The notes: a model not told the origin generated them from the sequence alone. A DNA stretch of 64,000 nucleotides from an uncultured Brachyspira sp. (GCF_910578695.1 NZ_CAJTQJ010000007.1:1-64000), one strand, 5' to 3'. Shown: positions 54,838-64,000, counted from the first letter of the stretch. Numbers and translations are program-made.

Positions 54838-56307
54838 ATGAATAAAATATTTTTATTTATTATAATAATGTCTTTAATGATAATTCAATGCAGTAAAAAA
54901 ATAGATACTCAAACTACTGCTGATGATGTTAATACAAATGAAGATATACAATCAAATGAAACTATACCTGCAGCAAAAATATTATCAAAAGAAGATGCAG
55001 CATTTTTAGAAAAGATAAAGAATAAAATAGTGATAGACGGAGATTTTGAATATACTTTCAAAGAGAATGGAGATTTAGAATTGCTTGATGCTCTTTACAG
55101 CTTTGAATCTTCAAAAGACGGAACTAATGCTTATTATTATGAAACTTATAATATACAAGATAGGTATAAAAAAGGACCAAGCAGTATAGCTACAAATTAT
55201 AGAGGCTATTCAGTAATAAATGGATTTCTTTATGAAGATAATTATCAAGGATATGAAGGCGACCCAAATGAAACTATAATGACTAAATGGGAGAGGGAAA
55301 ATTATTATTCTAATTACTATTACGGAGAAGTAAAAGAAAGTCCTAATTTTGATAATTTTCCTTATGAGAATAAAGCTGATGTAACTTTTAATGAGTATAA
55401 TAGAATATCAAGAGGTATATTAATATCAAAATCAGATTATAAACCTGAAGAAGCAGGTGACATTGATGAATATAATTTTGACGGTATATATTCAAATAAT
55501 AATTCTTTTATTGAGTTAAAGAAAGATGATGACGGAACATTTTATTTCTATGCTGTTAATATAACTGCAAATGAAAAAGGACAAACTATAACTAATATTC
55601 AAAGCACAGATATAAGCAAAATGATATTAGAAGAAAATCAGTATGCTGAGCCTTATTGTGAAATATTCGGAGATTCTATGCAGTATGGAGAAGTTTCAGG
55701 TGCTGATTTTACATATATGATAGATATAACTCCTATAAGCTCTGATGCTTTAGTTTTAGTTGAAAATAATGGAAGCTATGGATTTTCCGGCATATATAAA
55801 AGAGTGCCTGAAATTGTGGAGGCTAATGATAAAAGCACTAAAGAAAAAGTATATTATAATGCATGCAAATGGTACGGTGAAAATATCAGTGAATTAAATG
55901 ATATTTTTAATAAAACTGTAGATTTCGATTTTGAGGGCGGCGGATATTATGAGATTAATATGGAGAATGTATATCTATATATATCTAAATTTAAAAACTC
56001 AGGGTATTTTTCTGACAGCTATATTAAATATTTAGAAAATAATTTTGAAGAAGTAAAAAAGTATTTGCAAGAGAATAAGCAAAATGACGGAGCCCCTGAG
56101 GGTATGGAGTTTGATTGGTTTTTTCGCAGTCAGGAATATGATTATATGCTTGATTTTATAACTAATGAGATGAAGCTTAAAGATATAATAACTTATTCAA
56201 ATGATAACGGAAAAGAGTTTGCATGTATAAGTAACAGAGATATGGGCAGATTTTTAAGTTTACAAGTAAAAAAGTATAATAATGAATGGCTAATTGAAGG
56301 ATATTGA
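54838..56307 (+). CDS. predicted lipoprotein, unknown function
   Basis: 489 aa. The hydrophobic leader ends in IIQC (Cys about residue 18); Gln just before the Cys is unusual for a lipobox, though spirochaete lipoboxes are relaxed. The mature protein is acidic, rich in Asp, Glu, Asn and Tyr, and has paired segments such as KNGSY/ENNGSYGFSGIYKR that look like beta structure. No recognised domain. AAGGAAA precedes the ATG. Three copies of GATAGAAA follow its stop codon. Confidence 0.72.
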   Translation: MNKIFLFIIIMSLMIIQCSKKIDTQTTADDVNTNEDIQSNETIPAAKILSKEDAAFLEKIKNKIVIDGDFEYTFKENGDLELLDALYSFESSKDGTNAYYYETYNIQDRYKKGPSSIATNYRGYSVINGFLYEDNYQGYEGDPNETIMTKWERENYYSNYYYGEVKESPNFDNFPYENKADVTFNEYNRISRGILISKSDYKPEEAGDIDEYNFDGIYSNNNSFIELKKDDDGTFYFYAVNITANEKGQTITNIQSTDISKMILEENQYAEPYCEIFGDSMQYGEVSGADFTYMIDITPISSDALVLVENNGSYGFSGIYKRVPEIVEANDKSTKEKVYYNACKWYGENISELNDIFNKTVDFDFEGGGYYEINMENVYLYISKFKNSGYFSDSYIKYLENNFEEVKKYLQENKQNDGAPEGMEFDWFFRSQEYDYMLDFITNEMKLKDIITYSNDNGKEFACISNRDMGRFLSLQVKKYNNEWLIEGY

Positions 56308-56308
56308 A

Positions 56309-56332
56309 GATAGAAAGATAGAAAGATAGAAA
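56309..56332. repeat. GATAGAAA tandem repeat after the lipoprotein stop codon
   Basis: Three perfect copies of GATAGAAA, beginning two nt after the TGA stop codon (56305-56307). Confidence 0.9.
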
Positions 56333-56456
56333 AATATGAAAGATTATAAATAAAAAATCAATTTTTTTAATTTATAAAATATTAAATCTTAACTCAATTT
56401 ATATAAAAATAATATTGTTATTTTTATATTGACAAAGATTTAATTATATATTTACA

Positions 56457-59400
56457 TTATTTCAATTTTATAAGTTTTAAATCTACAGCTATCATAAACA
56501 TACAAGGTAAAAATATCAATGTTATTAATGTTGAGAATATAAGCCCATAGGCTAAACTCATAACTATAGGTACTATCAAATCAGCATCTCCTCCAATACC
56601 GTAAACTGTAGGCATTAATCCCCCAACTGTAGTTACTGTAGTTAAAAATATTGGAAGAAGTCTTTGAGAAGCACCTTCAGCTATAGAATCAAATGCAAAC
56701 TTTTTAGGATTGTTTAAAGCATAAGGGTTTATTTTTCCTGTTTCTATAATTTTGTTTATCAAGTCTATCATTATAATGCCGTCATTAACAAGCACTCCGC
56801 ATAATCCTACAATACCTATAAATCCTATAAAAGACATAGGCATTCTATGAATATAGAAAGCTATGAATACGCCCGTTAATGTAAATGGTATTAAAAACAT
56901 TATCATTAAAGGCTGAACAAATTTTTTGAATTGTAATAATAGTATTAAATATATTAAAACTATTGCTATAAATAATGCGGCTGCAAGTCCGTCTAAAGCT
57001 CCTACAGTTTGATCAGCTTCTCCTCCGAAACCTATTATTATACCGGGATATCTTTGATTTATGTCTTTAAACTTATTTTTTACTGCAAACATAATTTGTA
57101 TGGAGGTGTTTTGTCCTTGTATCAAATCTGCTGTAATAGTTATGCATCTTTGTCCATTATAATGCCTTATGGCAGATACTCCGTTAGTTTCTACTATGCT
57201 TGCAATATTTTTTAAATAAAGCAGTCTATTATATACATTTGGTATTAAAAGATTATTAAGTACATTTGTATTGTATATATAATCTCTGTCAAGCTGCACT
57301 CTAAAATCTAATCTATAATCCATTTGCTGAATATATGTAGCAACCGTTCCGCTATATGCTGTTCTAAGTTCATTTGCAACATTGGCAACATTCATACCTA
57401 ATTGTGCTATCTCATCATAATTAAATAATACTCTTAATTCATCTTTTCCTATTTTATCATCATCATAATAATTTATAATGCCGTTTAGGCTAAGCAAATA
57501 TTCTTTTACTTCATCTCTTACCTTTCTAGTTTGGCTTATATCATTTCCTACTATTTTTATATCTACCGCTTTGCCTGGATCCATTGGAAGTTTAACCGAT
57601 ACCATTAAAGCATCAAGTTCTTTTCTTAATGAAGTTTTTTCTAATTCAGAGTTTATATCATCCATTATATCATAAGCAGTTTTTTTTCTTTCGGTAGACG
57701 GTATTAGATAAATTGTTATTCCAGCGAGATTTGCAGATTCTTCAGAAATATCTACTATATTTTGATTAATCTGTTTTCCTACAATACTATTAACTGCAAT
57801 TAAGTTTTCAGCATCAACAGATTTGTATATAATATTTTCTATCTGTTCAGCATATTTCATAGTATTTTTGATAGAGTTTCCTATTCCTGAATCTATATTT
57901 ATCATTATGCTGTCTGAGCTTGTATCATATATTATAATAAATTTTTTAAGACTGTCTTTAGCTAGGAAAAAAGAGAATATTAACAGAAGTATAAAAAACA
58001 GCACAACTAAATATCTGAATTTTAATAATATTTTTAAAGCCTTATTAAAAGGATTTTTTATAATATTGAATAATTTTTCTTTATCGAAGTCTAAAGGATT
58101 TTTTATATTTTTTAAGAATTTTAATTTGCCTTTATTCTTTGCTTTATCCTGAAGATTATTAGGCAGTAAAAATACAGCCTGAAAAAAACTCGCAATCAAA
58201 GCTACAACTACAACTTTAGGAAAAGGGGCTATCAATTTTCCTACAACATCTTTAGTAAGAAGCATAGGCATAAATGCAACAATAGTGGTCATAGTGGCAA
58301 CCATTATAGGATTTACTACATCTTTAACCGCTTCTACAGTACCGTCAATTCCTGTTTTACCAGATTTTTTAAAATCATATATATTTTCGCATACCACAAT
58401 ACTATTATCAACAACCATTCCCATAACTGTTATTATTCCTGCGAGAGATATTATATTGAATGTTAAATCAGAAAAATTTATATATGAGAAAGTAATAAAT
58501 ATTACAGCTACCATTCCTATGCTTGTAAATAATGCACTTTTAAAATCTAAAAATATTAAAAGAACTATCAATATTATAATAAATCCGAATATTAAATTGC
58601 TTGCAGCTGCATTTGTAAGTGCTAATACCATTCTTGAAGTTTCTCCCATAGCTGTAACCTCAATATTTTCAGGTATTAAATTTTGATTATTTTTTAGAAA
58701 TGCATTTATATTTTCTGTGGTTTTTACTATATCAGCATTTTCTTTTTTCAATATATTTAAAGAATATCCCTCTATACTATTTATTCTAACATAAATAGAC
58801 TTTTCAACAAAACCTCTGTCTACCTTTGCCATATCCTGTATTCTTACTCTCTGCCCATTGAAGGTGGAGCGTACAACAGTATTTGCAGCCTCTGAAGGAT
58901 TTTCAAACTGTCCCATTGTAACTATAGTTTTTTCTTCTTCATTTTCTTCCAAATCCATATATATAGGCTTTTTCAAATCTCCGCTTGTAGCCCTTATATT
59001 TCTTGCAGATAATGAGTTTACTATATCAGTAAGAGAAATATAATACTCCTGCAATTTCTGAGGGTCAGCTAAAATTTTTATTTCGGGGTCTGTTCTTCCC
59101 TGCACTTTTATATCAGCAACGCCATCAACATATTTTAATTGTCTTTCTAATTCTTTGCTGAAATCATATAAAATTTTTTCATCTCCATTATAGCCTTTCT
59201 TGAAATGCACTCCTATATTGTATATAGGCGTAAGTTTAGGATTTATATCTGTTATTTCTATAGTCTGAACTTCTTCTGCCATATCAGGAACGCTTTGCAT
59301 TTTTCTAAAAATATCATCTTTAGCCTTTCTTGTATCTATTTCCATATCCAATTTTACAAATATTACAGCAGCATTTTCTGTTATTACAGAAGTAAATTCA

Positions 59401-59636
59401 TCTATTCCAGATATAGCTCTTAATTGATCTTCTATTTGTATAACTGCATTTTGTTCTACATCCAAAGGCGAAGCTCCCGGATAAATAACCTGCAGAATCA
59501 TTAATTCTAAATCTGTTGAAGGAAATGATTCTTTATCTATATTAAAGTATGAATATAAACCTATCATAATAGAAACAAATATTATAATATTTACGAGTAT
59601 TCTATTATTTGCAAAAAAGTATATTAGATTTTTCAT
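56457..59636 (-). CDS. RND-family efflux transporter (AcrB/HAE1-like)
   Basis: 1059-aa inner-membrane proton-driven pump. Twelve membrane segments are arranged as one after the N-terminus, a large periplasmic loop, five plus one around the centre, a second large loop, and the final five. N-terminal INKESFP-like FNIDKESFPSTDLELM, the pore-domain YPGASPLDVEQNAV, the central GMVVDNSIVVCENIYD and the C-terminal GLCGVLVNDGIIMIDLI with GASQRLLPIFLTTVTTVGGLMP mark the family. No membrane-fusion (adaptor) or outer-membrane channel gene is adjacent. It is divergent from a TetR regulator. Confidence 0.93.
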   Translation of the reverse strand: MKNLIYFFANNRILVNIIIFVSIMIGLYSYFNIDKESFPSTDLELMILQVIYPGASPLDVEQNAVIQIEDQLRAISGIDEFTSVITENAAVIFVKLDMEIDTRKAKDDIFRKMQSVPDMAEEVQTIEITDINPKLTPIYNIGVHFKKGYNGDEKILYDFSKELERQLKYVDGVADIKVQGRTDPEIKILADPQKLQEYYISLTDIVNSLSARNIRATSGDLKKPIYMDLEENEEEKTIVTMGQFENPSEAANTVVRSTFNGQRVRIQDMAKVDRGFVEKSIYVRINSIEGYSLNILKKENADIVKTTENINAFLKNNQNLIPENIEVTAMGETSRMVLALTNAAASNLIFGFIIILIVLLIFLDFKSALFTSIGMVAVIFITFSYINFSDLTFNIISLAGIITVMGMVVDNSIVVCENIYDFKKSGKTGIDGTVEAVKDVVNPIMVATMTTIVAFMPMLLTKDVVGKLIAPFPKVVVVALIASFFQAVFLLPNNLQDKAKNKGKLKFLKNIKNPLDFDKEKLFNIIKNPFNKALKILLKFRYLVVLFFILLLIFSFFLAKDSLKKFIIIYDTSSDSIMINIDSGIGNSIKNTMKYAEQIENIIYKSVDAENLIAVNSIVGKQINQNIVDISEESANLAGITIYLIPSTERKKTAYDIMDDINSELEKTSLRKELDALMVSVKLPMDPGKAVDIKIVGNDISQTRKVRDEVKEYLLSLNGIINYYDDDKIGKDELRVLFNYDEIAQLGMNVANVANELRTAYSGTVATYIQQMDYRLDFRVQLDRDYIYNTNVLNNLLIPNVYNRLLYLKNIASIVETNGVSAIRHYNGQRCITITADLIQGQNTSIQIMFAVKNKFKDINQRYPGIIIGFGGEADQTVGALDGLAAALFIAIVLIYLILLLQFKKFVQPLMIMFLIPFTLTGVFIAFYIHRMPMSFIGFIGIVGLCGVLVNDGIIMIDLINKIIETGKINPYALNNPKKFAFDSIAEGASQRLLPIFLTTVTTVGGLMPTVYGIGGDADLIVPIVMSLAYGLIFSTLITLIFLPCMFMIAVDLKLIKLK

Positions 59637-59762
59637 TATATCATAACCTAGTAATTATTATTTAATTATTTAATTATTATAATATATTATAATAAATTTT
59701 AATATGAATTTATACTTGCGGATAAAAAATTAATATAATTTATGTTCTGACAAAAATAAAAA

Positions 59763-59795
59763 TATGTCTATAAACTAGCATTATTTTTAGACATA
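59763..59795. promoter_or_regulatory. dyad in the RND/TetR divergent region (operator candidate)
   Basis: TATGTCTA (59763-59770) and TAGACATA (59788-59795) form a perfect 8-bp inverted repeat with a 17-nt centre, the only G/C-containing dyad seen in the 304-nt gap 59637-59940. TetR-type regulators often bind such sites between themselves and a divergent pump gene. The same gap also holds the direct repeat TTTTTATTGAATTAT (near 59836 and 59868). Confidence 0.45.
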
Positions 59796-59940
59796 AATGT
59801 TATATTGTTGTTTATTCTAATGTTAATTCTCATTTTTTATTGAATTATTTATAATTATAGTTTACTTTTTATTGAATTATAATATACTAAATACAGTGCG
59901 ATAATATGTTATTAATACAAATTAGCAGGATATTCTATAT

Positions 59941-60525
59941 ATGAAAAATAATTCTAATAAAAACAATGCAAGAGTAGAAAAAACAAAAAAACTTCTTGAG
60001 GATTCATTAGGAATTTTACTTGAAGAAAAATCTTTTGAGGACATAAGAGTAATTGATATTTGTGCTAAAGCGAATATACATAGAAGTACTTTTTATACCT
60101 ACTATAATGATAAATATGAATTATTAAAATCTAAATTAGATGAGTATGAGGAAAAATTTTTAGAAGATTTAAATCGATATAAAATAGAAAATAAATTAAA
60201 AGACTTTCATATAGATATAATGAAAAAAATACTTCAGTATTTTTATTTGAATAAAAAATATTTAAAGATAATATTTCAAAATAATAAAGACGGAAGTGTT
60301 ACTGAAATTTTAAGAGAATATTTAGCTTCTTATGTTTTAGAAGGAATAAAAGATTTTAAAACCATAAGACCAAAAAAAGAGGATATTATATCTGTTATGG
60401 TAAGTTTTTATTCAGGAGCTTTTATATCTGTTATTACAGATTGGATTGTTAATGACTGCATTATATCTGTTGAAGATTTAGCAGGATATATATCAGATAT
60501 TATTATGCAGAGAGTTTTTTCTTAA
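59941..60525 (+). CDS. TetR/AcrR family transcriptional regulator
   Basis: 194 aa. The N-terminal helix-turn-helix domain is ARVEKTKKLLEDSLGILLEE, FEDIRVIDICAKANIHRSTF and YTYYNDKYELL, the TetR order; the rest is helical and would bind an effector. It is divergent from the RND pump gene, a common arrangement in which the regulator represses the pump until a drug or bile-type compound binds. Direct evidence for the ligand is absent. There is no typical Shine-Dalgarno (AGGATATTCTATAT upstream). Confidence 0.9.
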   Translation: MKNNSNKNNARVEKTKKLLEDSLGILLEEKSFEDIRVIDICAKANIHRSTFYTYYNDKYELLKSKLDEYEEKFLEDLNRYKIENKLKDFHIDIMKKILQYFYLNKKYLKIIFQNNKDGSVTEILREYLASYVLEGIKDFKTIRPKKEDIISVMVSFYSGAFISVITDWIVNDCIISVEDLAGYISDIIMQRVFS

Positions 60526-60659
60526 TAATTTTATATATTTGTCTTGATTTAATTATTAATAAACTTATCATTTCCGATAATATAAAAAAATAATATTATC
60601 ATTTTACATTTATATTTATAATATGATTTTATTAATATAAGCATAGGAGAATATAATTT

Positions 60660-61190
60660 ATGAAGAAGATGATTTTTTTTGTATTATTATTCGTTATTTC
60701 ATTTAATTTTTTAAATGCTCAAAATATAACAAAAGAGAGTGATTATTCAAAGAATTGGGCTAGTTTTATATTTAAAAAAACTATTGATATGAAAGGTGTT
60801 TTATACGAAGGAAGACCCGGAGGAGATTTAGAATTAGTTTCTGGAAGATCTCCCCTTATGCTTGTAAAACTTTATAAATTTATGGGAGCGAGAACAGATA
60901 CTCATGCATATTATACTTATCAGCTTCCTATTTCTACTTTCTATGAAAATGCTCCTGCATTAGGTATTAATTTGGTGGAAGGCTATTCAATAGAGGGAGG
61001 AAAAATAATGAGATATTCTAAATACACAAAAAAATATCAAGGAAAGTTAGAGGCTTGGAAAAAAGCTAATACTGTTTATAGCGATAACAGATGGGTTGCT
61101 AATACAAATGCAAATTGGACTTCCTATCCTGTACCTCAGCCTGAGGATGTTGACTGGTCTGAAGCCGAATATGCAGGAGAGCTGTATTAA
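60660..61190 (+). CDS. exported protein, paralogue pair member 1, unknown function
   Basis: 176 aa with a signal peptide (cleavage after NA, about residue 20) and a Trp/Tyr/Lys-rich mature part. The C-terminal half shares the order EGYxIExxKxxxY, KLxxWxKxNxV, W-N-N-W, P-x-P, D-x-W-x-x-A and GxL with the next gene, so the two are paralogues. GGAGA precedes the ATG. I do not recognise the family; similar small secreted proteins occur in spirochaetes without known role. Confidence 0.72.
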   Translation: MKKMIFFVLLFVISFNFLNAQNITKESDYSKNWASFIFKKTIDMKGVLYEGRPGGDLELVSGRSPLMLVKLYKFMGARTDTHAYYTYQLPISTFYENAPALGINLVEGYSIEGGKIMRYSKYTKKYQGKLEAWKKANTVYSDNRWVANTNANWTSYPVPQPEDVDWSEAEYAGELY

Positions 61191-61197
61191 AAAATAA

Positions 61198-61719
61198 ATG
61201 TCTTATATTTTTATTATATTAGTTATACTATTGGTTCTTACTGTTTTATTTTTTATAAATAATAATACAGTTATTTCTTATGATAATGCTTGGATAAAAT
61301 TAGTAAAAAATAGGACTGTAAATAATGAAGAAGATAGAAATTATTTATTTAAAGAAGACGGAGAACTTATTATAAATAACAGCAAAAAATTAACTTTTAT
61401 AAAAGCAAGATATAATAATATGGCTGTTTATAGCAATACAGATTATTTAAATAAATTTATGCTTGTTTTTTCAGAATATCCTTCTATAAAAGTAGTATTT
61501 ATGGAAGGATATATTGTTGAAGATAATAAATTATACTATACTTATGCCTATAAGCCTTCTTACTATACTAAACTAAATGAATGGATGAAGCTTAATGGTG
61601 TTTTTGAAAATAAAGAAAATTGGAAATCTAATAAAAATGTAAAATGGAGTACATTTCCGTCCCCTAAATATTCCGATATAAATTGGGATAAGAAAGCTAT
61701 GATAGGCATATTATCTTAA
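61198..61719 (+). CDS. membrane-anchored protein, paralogue pair member 2, unknown function
   Basis: 173 aa with one N-terminal membrane segment (about residues 3-20, FIILVILLVLTVLFFI) and no clear cleavage site, then a domain collinear with the preceding gene (FMEGYIVEDNKLYYTY, YTKLNEWMKLNGVF, NKNVKWSTFPSPKYSDINWDKKA). It starts 7 nt after the preceding stop codon. The first gene would give a soluble or released form and this one an anchored form. Function unknown. Confidence 0.7.
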   Translation: MSYIFIILVILLVLTVLFFINNNTVISYDNAWIKLVKNRTVNNEEDRNYLFKEDGELIINNSKKLTFIKARYNNMAVYSNTDYLNKFMLVFSEYPSIKVVFMEGYIVEDNKLYYTYAYKPSYYTKLNEWMKLNGVFENKENWKSNKNVKWSTFPSPKYSDINWDKKAMIGILS

Positions 61720-61781
61720 TATTAATTTTTCATTAAACTATATTACAATTTCTGCTAATTGCTGTTATATATTTAAGTATA

Positions 61782-61809
61782 TTGACTAATTTTTTTTATT
61801 TGCTATACT
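61782..61809 (+). promoter_or_regulatory. sigma70 promoter of the STAS gene
   Basis: TTGACT at 61782-61787, 16-nt spacer, TATACT at 61804-61809. The ATG at 61841 follows after AAGGAG. Confidence 0.7.
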
Positions 61810-61840
61810 TTAAATAATTATAAGCTTTAAGGAGATATAT

Positions 61841-62176
61841 ATGAGTTTAAATATAGAAGATAAAGGAAAAGTTAAAATTGTGCATTTAGTTGGTAAATTA
61901 GATGTTAATTTATCTGTATCTATAGAATCAGAATTAGAGGGATTAGTAGAATCAGGTTCTGTTTATTTAATATTAGAATTATCAGGCATTGAATATTTAA
62001 GTTCAAGCGGTATAAGAGTATTTATTTCTATAATGAGGAAAATTAAAGATAAAAATGGAAAATTAGTATTAGCATGCGTTCCTGATATAATAAAGAAAAT
62101 ATTAAAAACAGTTGAATTAGAAGATTTATTTGAAGTTTATGAAAATACAGATGAAGCTGTTTCATCTTTTGAATAA
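61841..62176 (+). CDS. STAS-domain anti-sigma factor antagonist
   Basis: 111-aa single STAS domain. VHLVGKLDVNLSVSIESELE, ILELSGIEYLSSSGIRVFIS with the regulatory Ser just before Gly-Ile-Arg, and LACVPDIIKKILKTVELEDLF follow the SpoIIAA/RsbV plan. Phosphorylation by an anti-sigma kinase and dephosphorylation by a SpoIIE-type phosphatase (one is encoded at 51987) would switch it. No kinase or sigma gene is adjacent here. It has its own promoter and a good ribosome-binding site. Confidence 0.93.
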   Translation: MSLNIEDKGKVKIVHLVGKLDVNLSVSIESELEGLVESGSVYLILELSGIEYLSSSGIRVFISIMRKIKDKNGKLVLACVPDIIKKILKTVELEDLFEVYENTDEAVSSFE

Positions 62177-62271
62177 TATTTTATACTGATTTTTTTGTAT
62201 TTTACTGCTTAATTCCATAAATTAAATATCTATCCTATTATTAATAATATAAACTAAAGTAGAAATATACT

Positions 62272-64000
62272 ATGAAATTTAAATGCTATATAAAATTAAA
62301 AATATTATTATTATTTTCTTTTGTATTATTTGCATGTGCTTCTAGTCAGAAAAATTCTGATACAGCATTTATGAGCAGACCTTTTCTAAAAGAGTATAAG
62401 AGATATTCTTTAACATCAGGAGAAGTTAATCCTGCATTAGATGCAGTAATTGACAGCGAAGGTACTTGGATATATTATACAAGAGAAAATGCAGGAAATA
62501 CAGATATTTTTGCTATAGATTCTTATACTTTGGAATCCTATAGATTAACTAGAAGTCCTAGCATAGACGAATCGGTTTCTGTTGATGAGAAATCAAAATA
62601 TATAGTTTTTTCTTCTACTAGAGATGATGCTTTCGGAGATATTTATTTATATAAACTTGTCAATTTCGGTATAAGAACTTCAAAAAATAATTTAGAAAAT
62701 TTAGAGCAGAATATAATAAGAATTACAGATTATAAAGGCTATGATATAGATCCTGTTATTTCTCATAAAGGTAATATTATAGCTTTCATTTCAGATAGAG
62801 ATGCAGGAATAAAAAAGCTATTTACAGTTAAGCCTAATGGCAAAGAAGTTAAAAAGATGTCAGATATAGAAGCTTCTTCTCCTACATTTTCTTTTGATGA
62901 TACGAAGATAGCATTTATAACTTCAAAAATAGGAGATACATTTTCTCAGTTAGCAATATTAGATTTGGATTCTAATTCAGAAACTAATTTAAATATACTT
63001 ACAGATACAAAAACATTCAAATTTAATCCTGCATTTTATAATGATGATACTATCATATATTTTGAAATAGAAAAAGATTCTGATAGAGACGGAAATTTAA
63101 CATACTATGATAAAAGGCGTTTAATGTCATATTCTTTGACTACGCATCAATATTATGTATTAGATGAGGATACTAAATTAACTACTTTTAATGTAGCATA
63201 TCCTTCTGCTTTGGTAGGGGCTTATGTGGTAAGCGAAGATGGTACTAGTATAGTAACTATGGGCTCTACTAAAGAATATTTTATAAAAGATGATAATTCT
63301 CAAAGTATGTACAATAGTTTTATAGAGCTTCCATACGATAGAAAATCCAGTGCTATAGAAAGATTTGCTGAATATTTTCCTTTTAATGAGGATAAAAATA
63401 ATGTTGCCAAAGCATATTTTAATATGATGATATCATCGTATTCTAATAATAATATTAAAGAATATAATAATTCTAAAGAAATTTTAATATCAGAGTATGA
63501 AGATACTTTGGCAGGATTTTTAACTTCTAAAATAGATAATATATTTGATACTAATAATAATTGGTTTGATATAAATTATTATACTAATGAATATTTTTTT
63601 ACTAATAATAACTTAGAAATTACTAATTTGACAGCTTGGGCTGGATATATATCAGCAAATGAAAAGTATAAAGCTGATAATAAAAATAAAGATACATTAA
63701 ATATACTTGATAATATTATGAATCTTGATATAAGCAAAGATTTATATATGTTAATTGCAAAATTATATGAACATTCAGTTGAAGATAATGGCTATAAATA
63801 TCCCAAAGACAGTAATATTTATAATAAGCCCTATAGAAGAAAAGATTTAATATTTTCAGACAGATTAGAAATAGCTAAAGATTTTATTAGGGATTCAAAT
63901 ATTCCATATAATGTTATAATAGATAATTCTCATCCTTATGCACCTTTGGCAGTTGCTTCAAGACTTATATATTTAGACGGACTTATACTTTCAAGAAATT
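62272..64000 (+). CDS. PD40 (WD40-like) beta-propeller lipoprotein, 3' end cut by window edge
   Basis: Open frame from ATG 62272 to the right edge, 576 codons visible. The leader ends in LFAC (Cys about residue 22). Repeats of the TolB/PD40 type follow: NPALDAVIDSEGTWIYYTRE, SVDEKSKYIVFSSTRDDA, DPVISHKGNIIAFISDRDAG, SPTFSFDDTKIAFITSK, each with the D-x-x-x-x-x-hydrophobic-x-F-x-S pattern. These cover about residues 45-290; the rest to the edge is Asn/Tyr-rich and unassigned. Such propellers usually mediate protein contacts in the periplasm. The ATG has no strong Shine-Dalgarno. Confidence 0.82.
   Translation, partial: MKFKCYIKLKILLLFSFVLFACASSQKNSDTAFMSRPFLKEYKRYSLTSGEVNPALDAVIDSEGTWIYYTRENAGNTDIFAIDSYTLESYRLTRSPSIDESVSVDEKSKYIVFSSTRDDAFGDIYLYKLVNFGIRTSKNNLENLEQNIIRITDYKGYDIDPVISHKGNIIAFISDRDAGIKKLFTVKPNGKEVKKMSDIEASSPTFSFDDTKIAFITSKIGDTFSQLAILDLDSNSETNLNILTDTKTFKFNPAFYNDDTIIYFEIEKDSDRDGNLTYYDKRRLMSYSLTTHQYYVLDEDTKLTTFNVAYPSALVGAYVVSEDGTSIVTMGSTKEYFIKDDNSQSMYNSFIELPYDRKSSAIERFAEYFPFNEDKNNVAKAYFNMMISSYSNNNIKEYNNSKEILISEYEDTLAGFLTSKIDNIFDTNNNWFDINYYTNEYFFTNNNLEITNLTAWAGYISANEKYKADNKNKDTLNILDNIMNLDISKDLYMLIAKLYEHSVEDNGYKYPKDSNIYNKPYRRKDLIFSDRLEIAKDFIRDSNIPYNVIIDNSHPYAPLAVASRLIYLDGLILSRN

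Noticed and set aside
56429..56460. TTGACA followed 18 nt later by TACATT, a plus-strand promoter reading antisense into the RND gene
   Set aside because: The -10 is weak and perfect -35 boxes occur by chance; no transcript or gene on that strand supports it.
57009..59423. Several plus-strand frames of 60-130 codons opposite the RND gene
   Set aside because: Low-complexity shadows of the pump gene without start signals or recognisable domains.

Overview
The window is very AT-rich (roughly three quarters A+T by eye) and gene-dense. It has the marks of an anaerobic host-associated spirochaete, most likely Brachyspira: short AT-only intergenic regions, many lipoproteins with spirochaete-style lipoboxes, a large methyl-accepting chemotaxis protein, an OmpA-family periplasmic protein and heavy Asn/Lys/Ile/Tyr codon use. 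The genus call is inference from gene style and not from a marker gene; no rRNA or tRNA gene was seen. About 50 protein genes are supported, two of them cut by the window ends.

Regions, left to right. 1-5 kb: a truncated methyltransferase, an Xaa-Pro peptidase, a lipoprotein-truB pair and a divergent lipoprotein. 4.3-9.2 kb: uppP and a giant-linker FtsK, then a TM2-domain gene interrupted by an in-frame TGA. 9.2-15.6 kb: oligoendopeptidase F, an AhpC peroxiredoxin, fabD, a CDF metal exporter and murD. 15.6-21.5 kb: an ABC-F ATPase with a heptapeptide repeat, a YtcJ-type amidohydrolase whose metal ligands all appear to be lost, and the frr-uppS-cdsA operon behind a near-consensus promoter. 21.7-26.8 kb: manA, an MlaF/MlaD pair without MlaE, an inositol-phosphatase-family protein and a lone atpD. 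26.8-33.8 kb: a chemoreceptor behind a sigma28-like promoter, an OmpA protein, an Obg GTPase fused in frame to a radical SAM enzyme, and a flavodoxin-like protein. 33.9-41.2 kb: EamA and HAD proteins, then a lipoprotein/membrane protein/two beta-barrel-like proteins cluster and YjbQ. 41.3-47.8 kb: an ADP-ribosylglycohydrolase, tldD-tldE, and an overlapping NtrB/NtrC-like two-component pair. 47.8-50.8 kb: a glucose-type PTS locus with EIIA, EIICB and an unusual protein of three tandem EIIB domains. 50.8-64 kb: a Dus enzyme, a GAF-GAF-SpoIIE phosphatase, a 70-bp tandem hairpin repeat, a GNAT-YoaP protein, a lipoprotein, an RND pump with a divergent TetR regulator, two paralogous exported proteins, a STAS protein and a truncated PD40 lipoprotein.

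How genes work together: uppP, uppS, murD and FtsK serve envelope growth and division; frr, truB and Dus serve translation and RNA modification; EIIA, EIICB and triple-EIIB form a sugar phosphotransfer locus; the SpoIIE-type phosphatase and the STAS protein could belong to one partner-switching pathway although they lie 8 kb apart.

The most unusual items are the Obg-radical SAM fusion, the EIIC-less triple EIIB protein with a 243-nt repeat period, the full-length but apparently metal-blind amidohydrolase, the TM2 gene with an internal TGA, and a recurring pattern of short tandem duplications that span stop codons or ribosome-binding sites.
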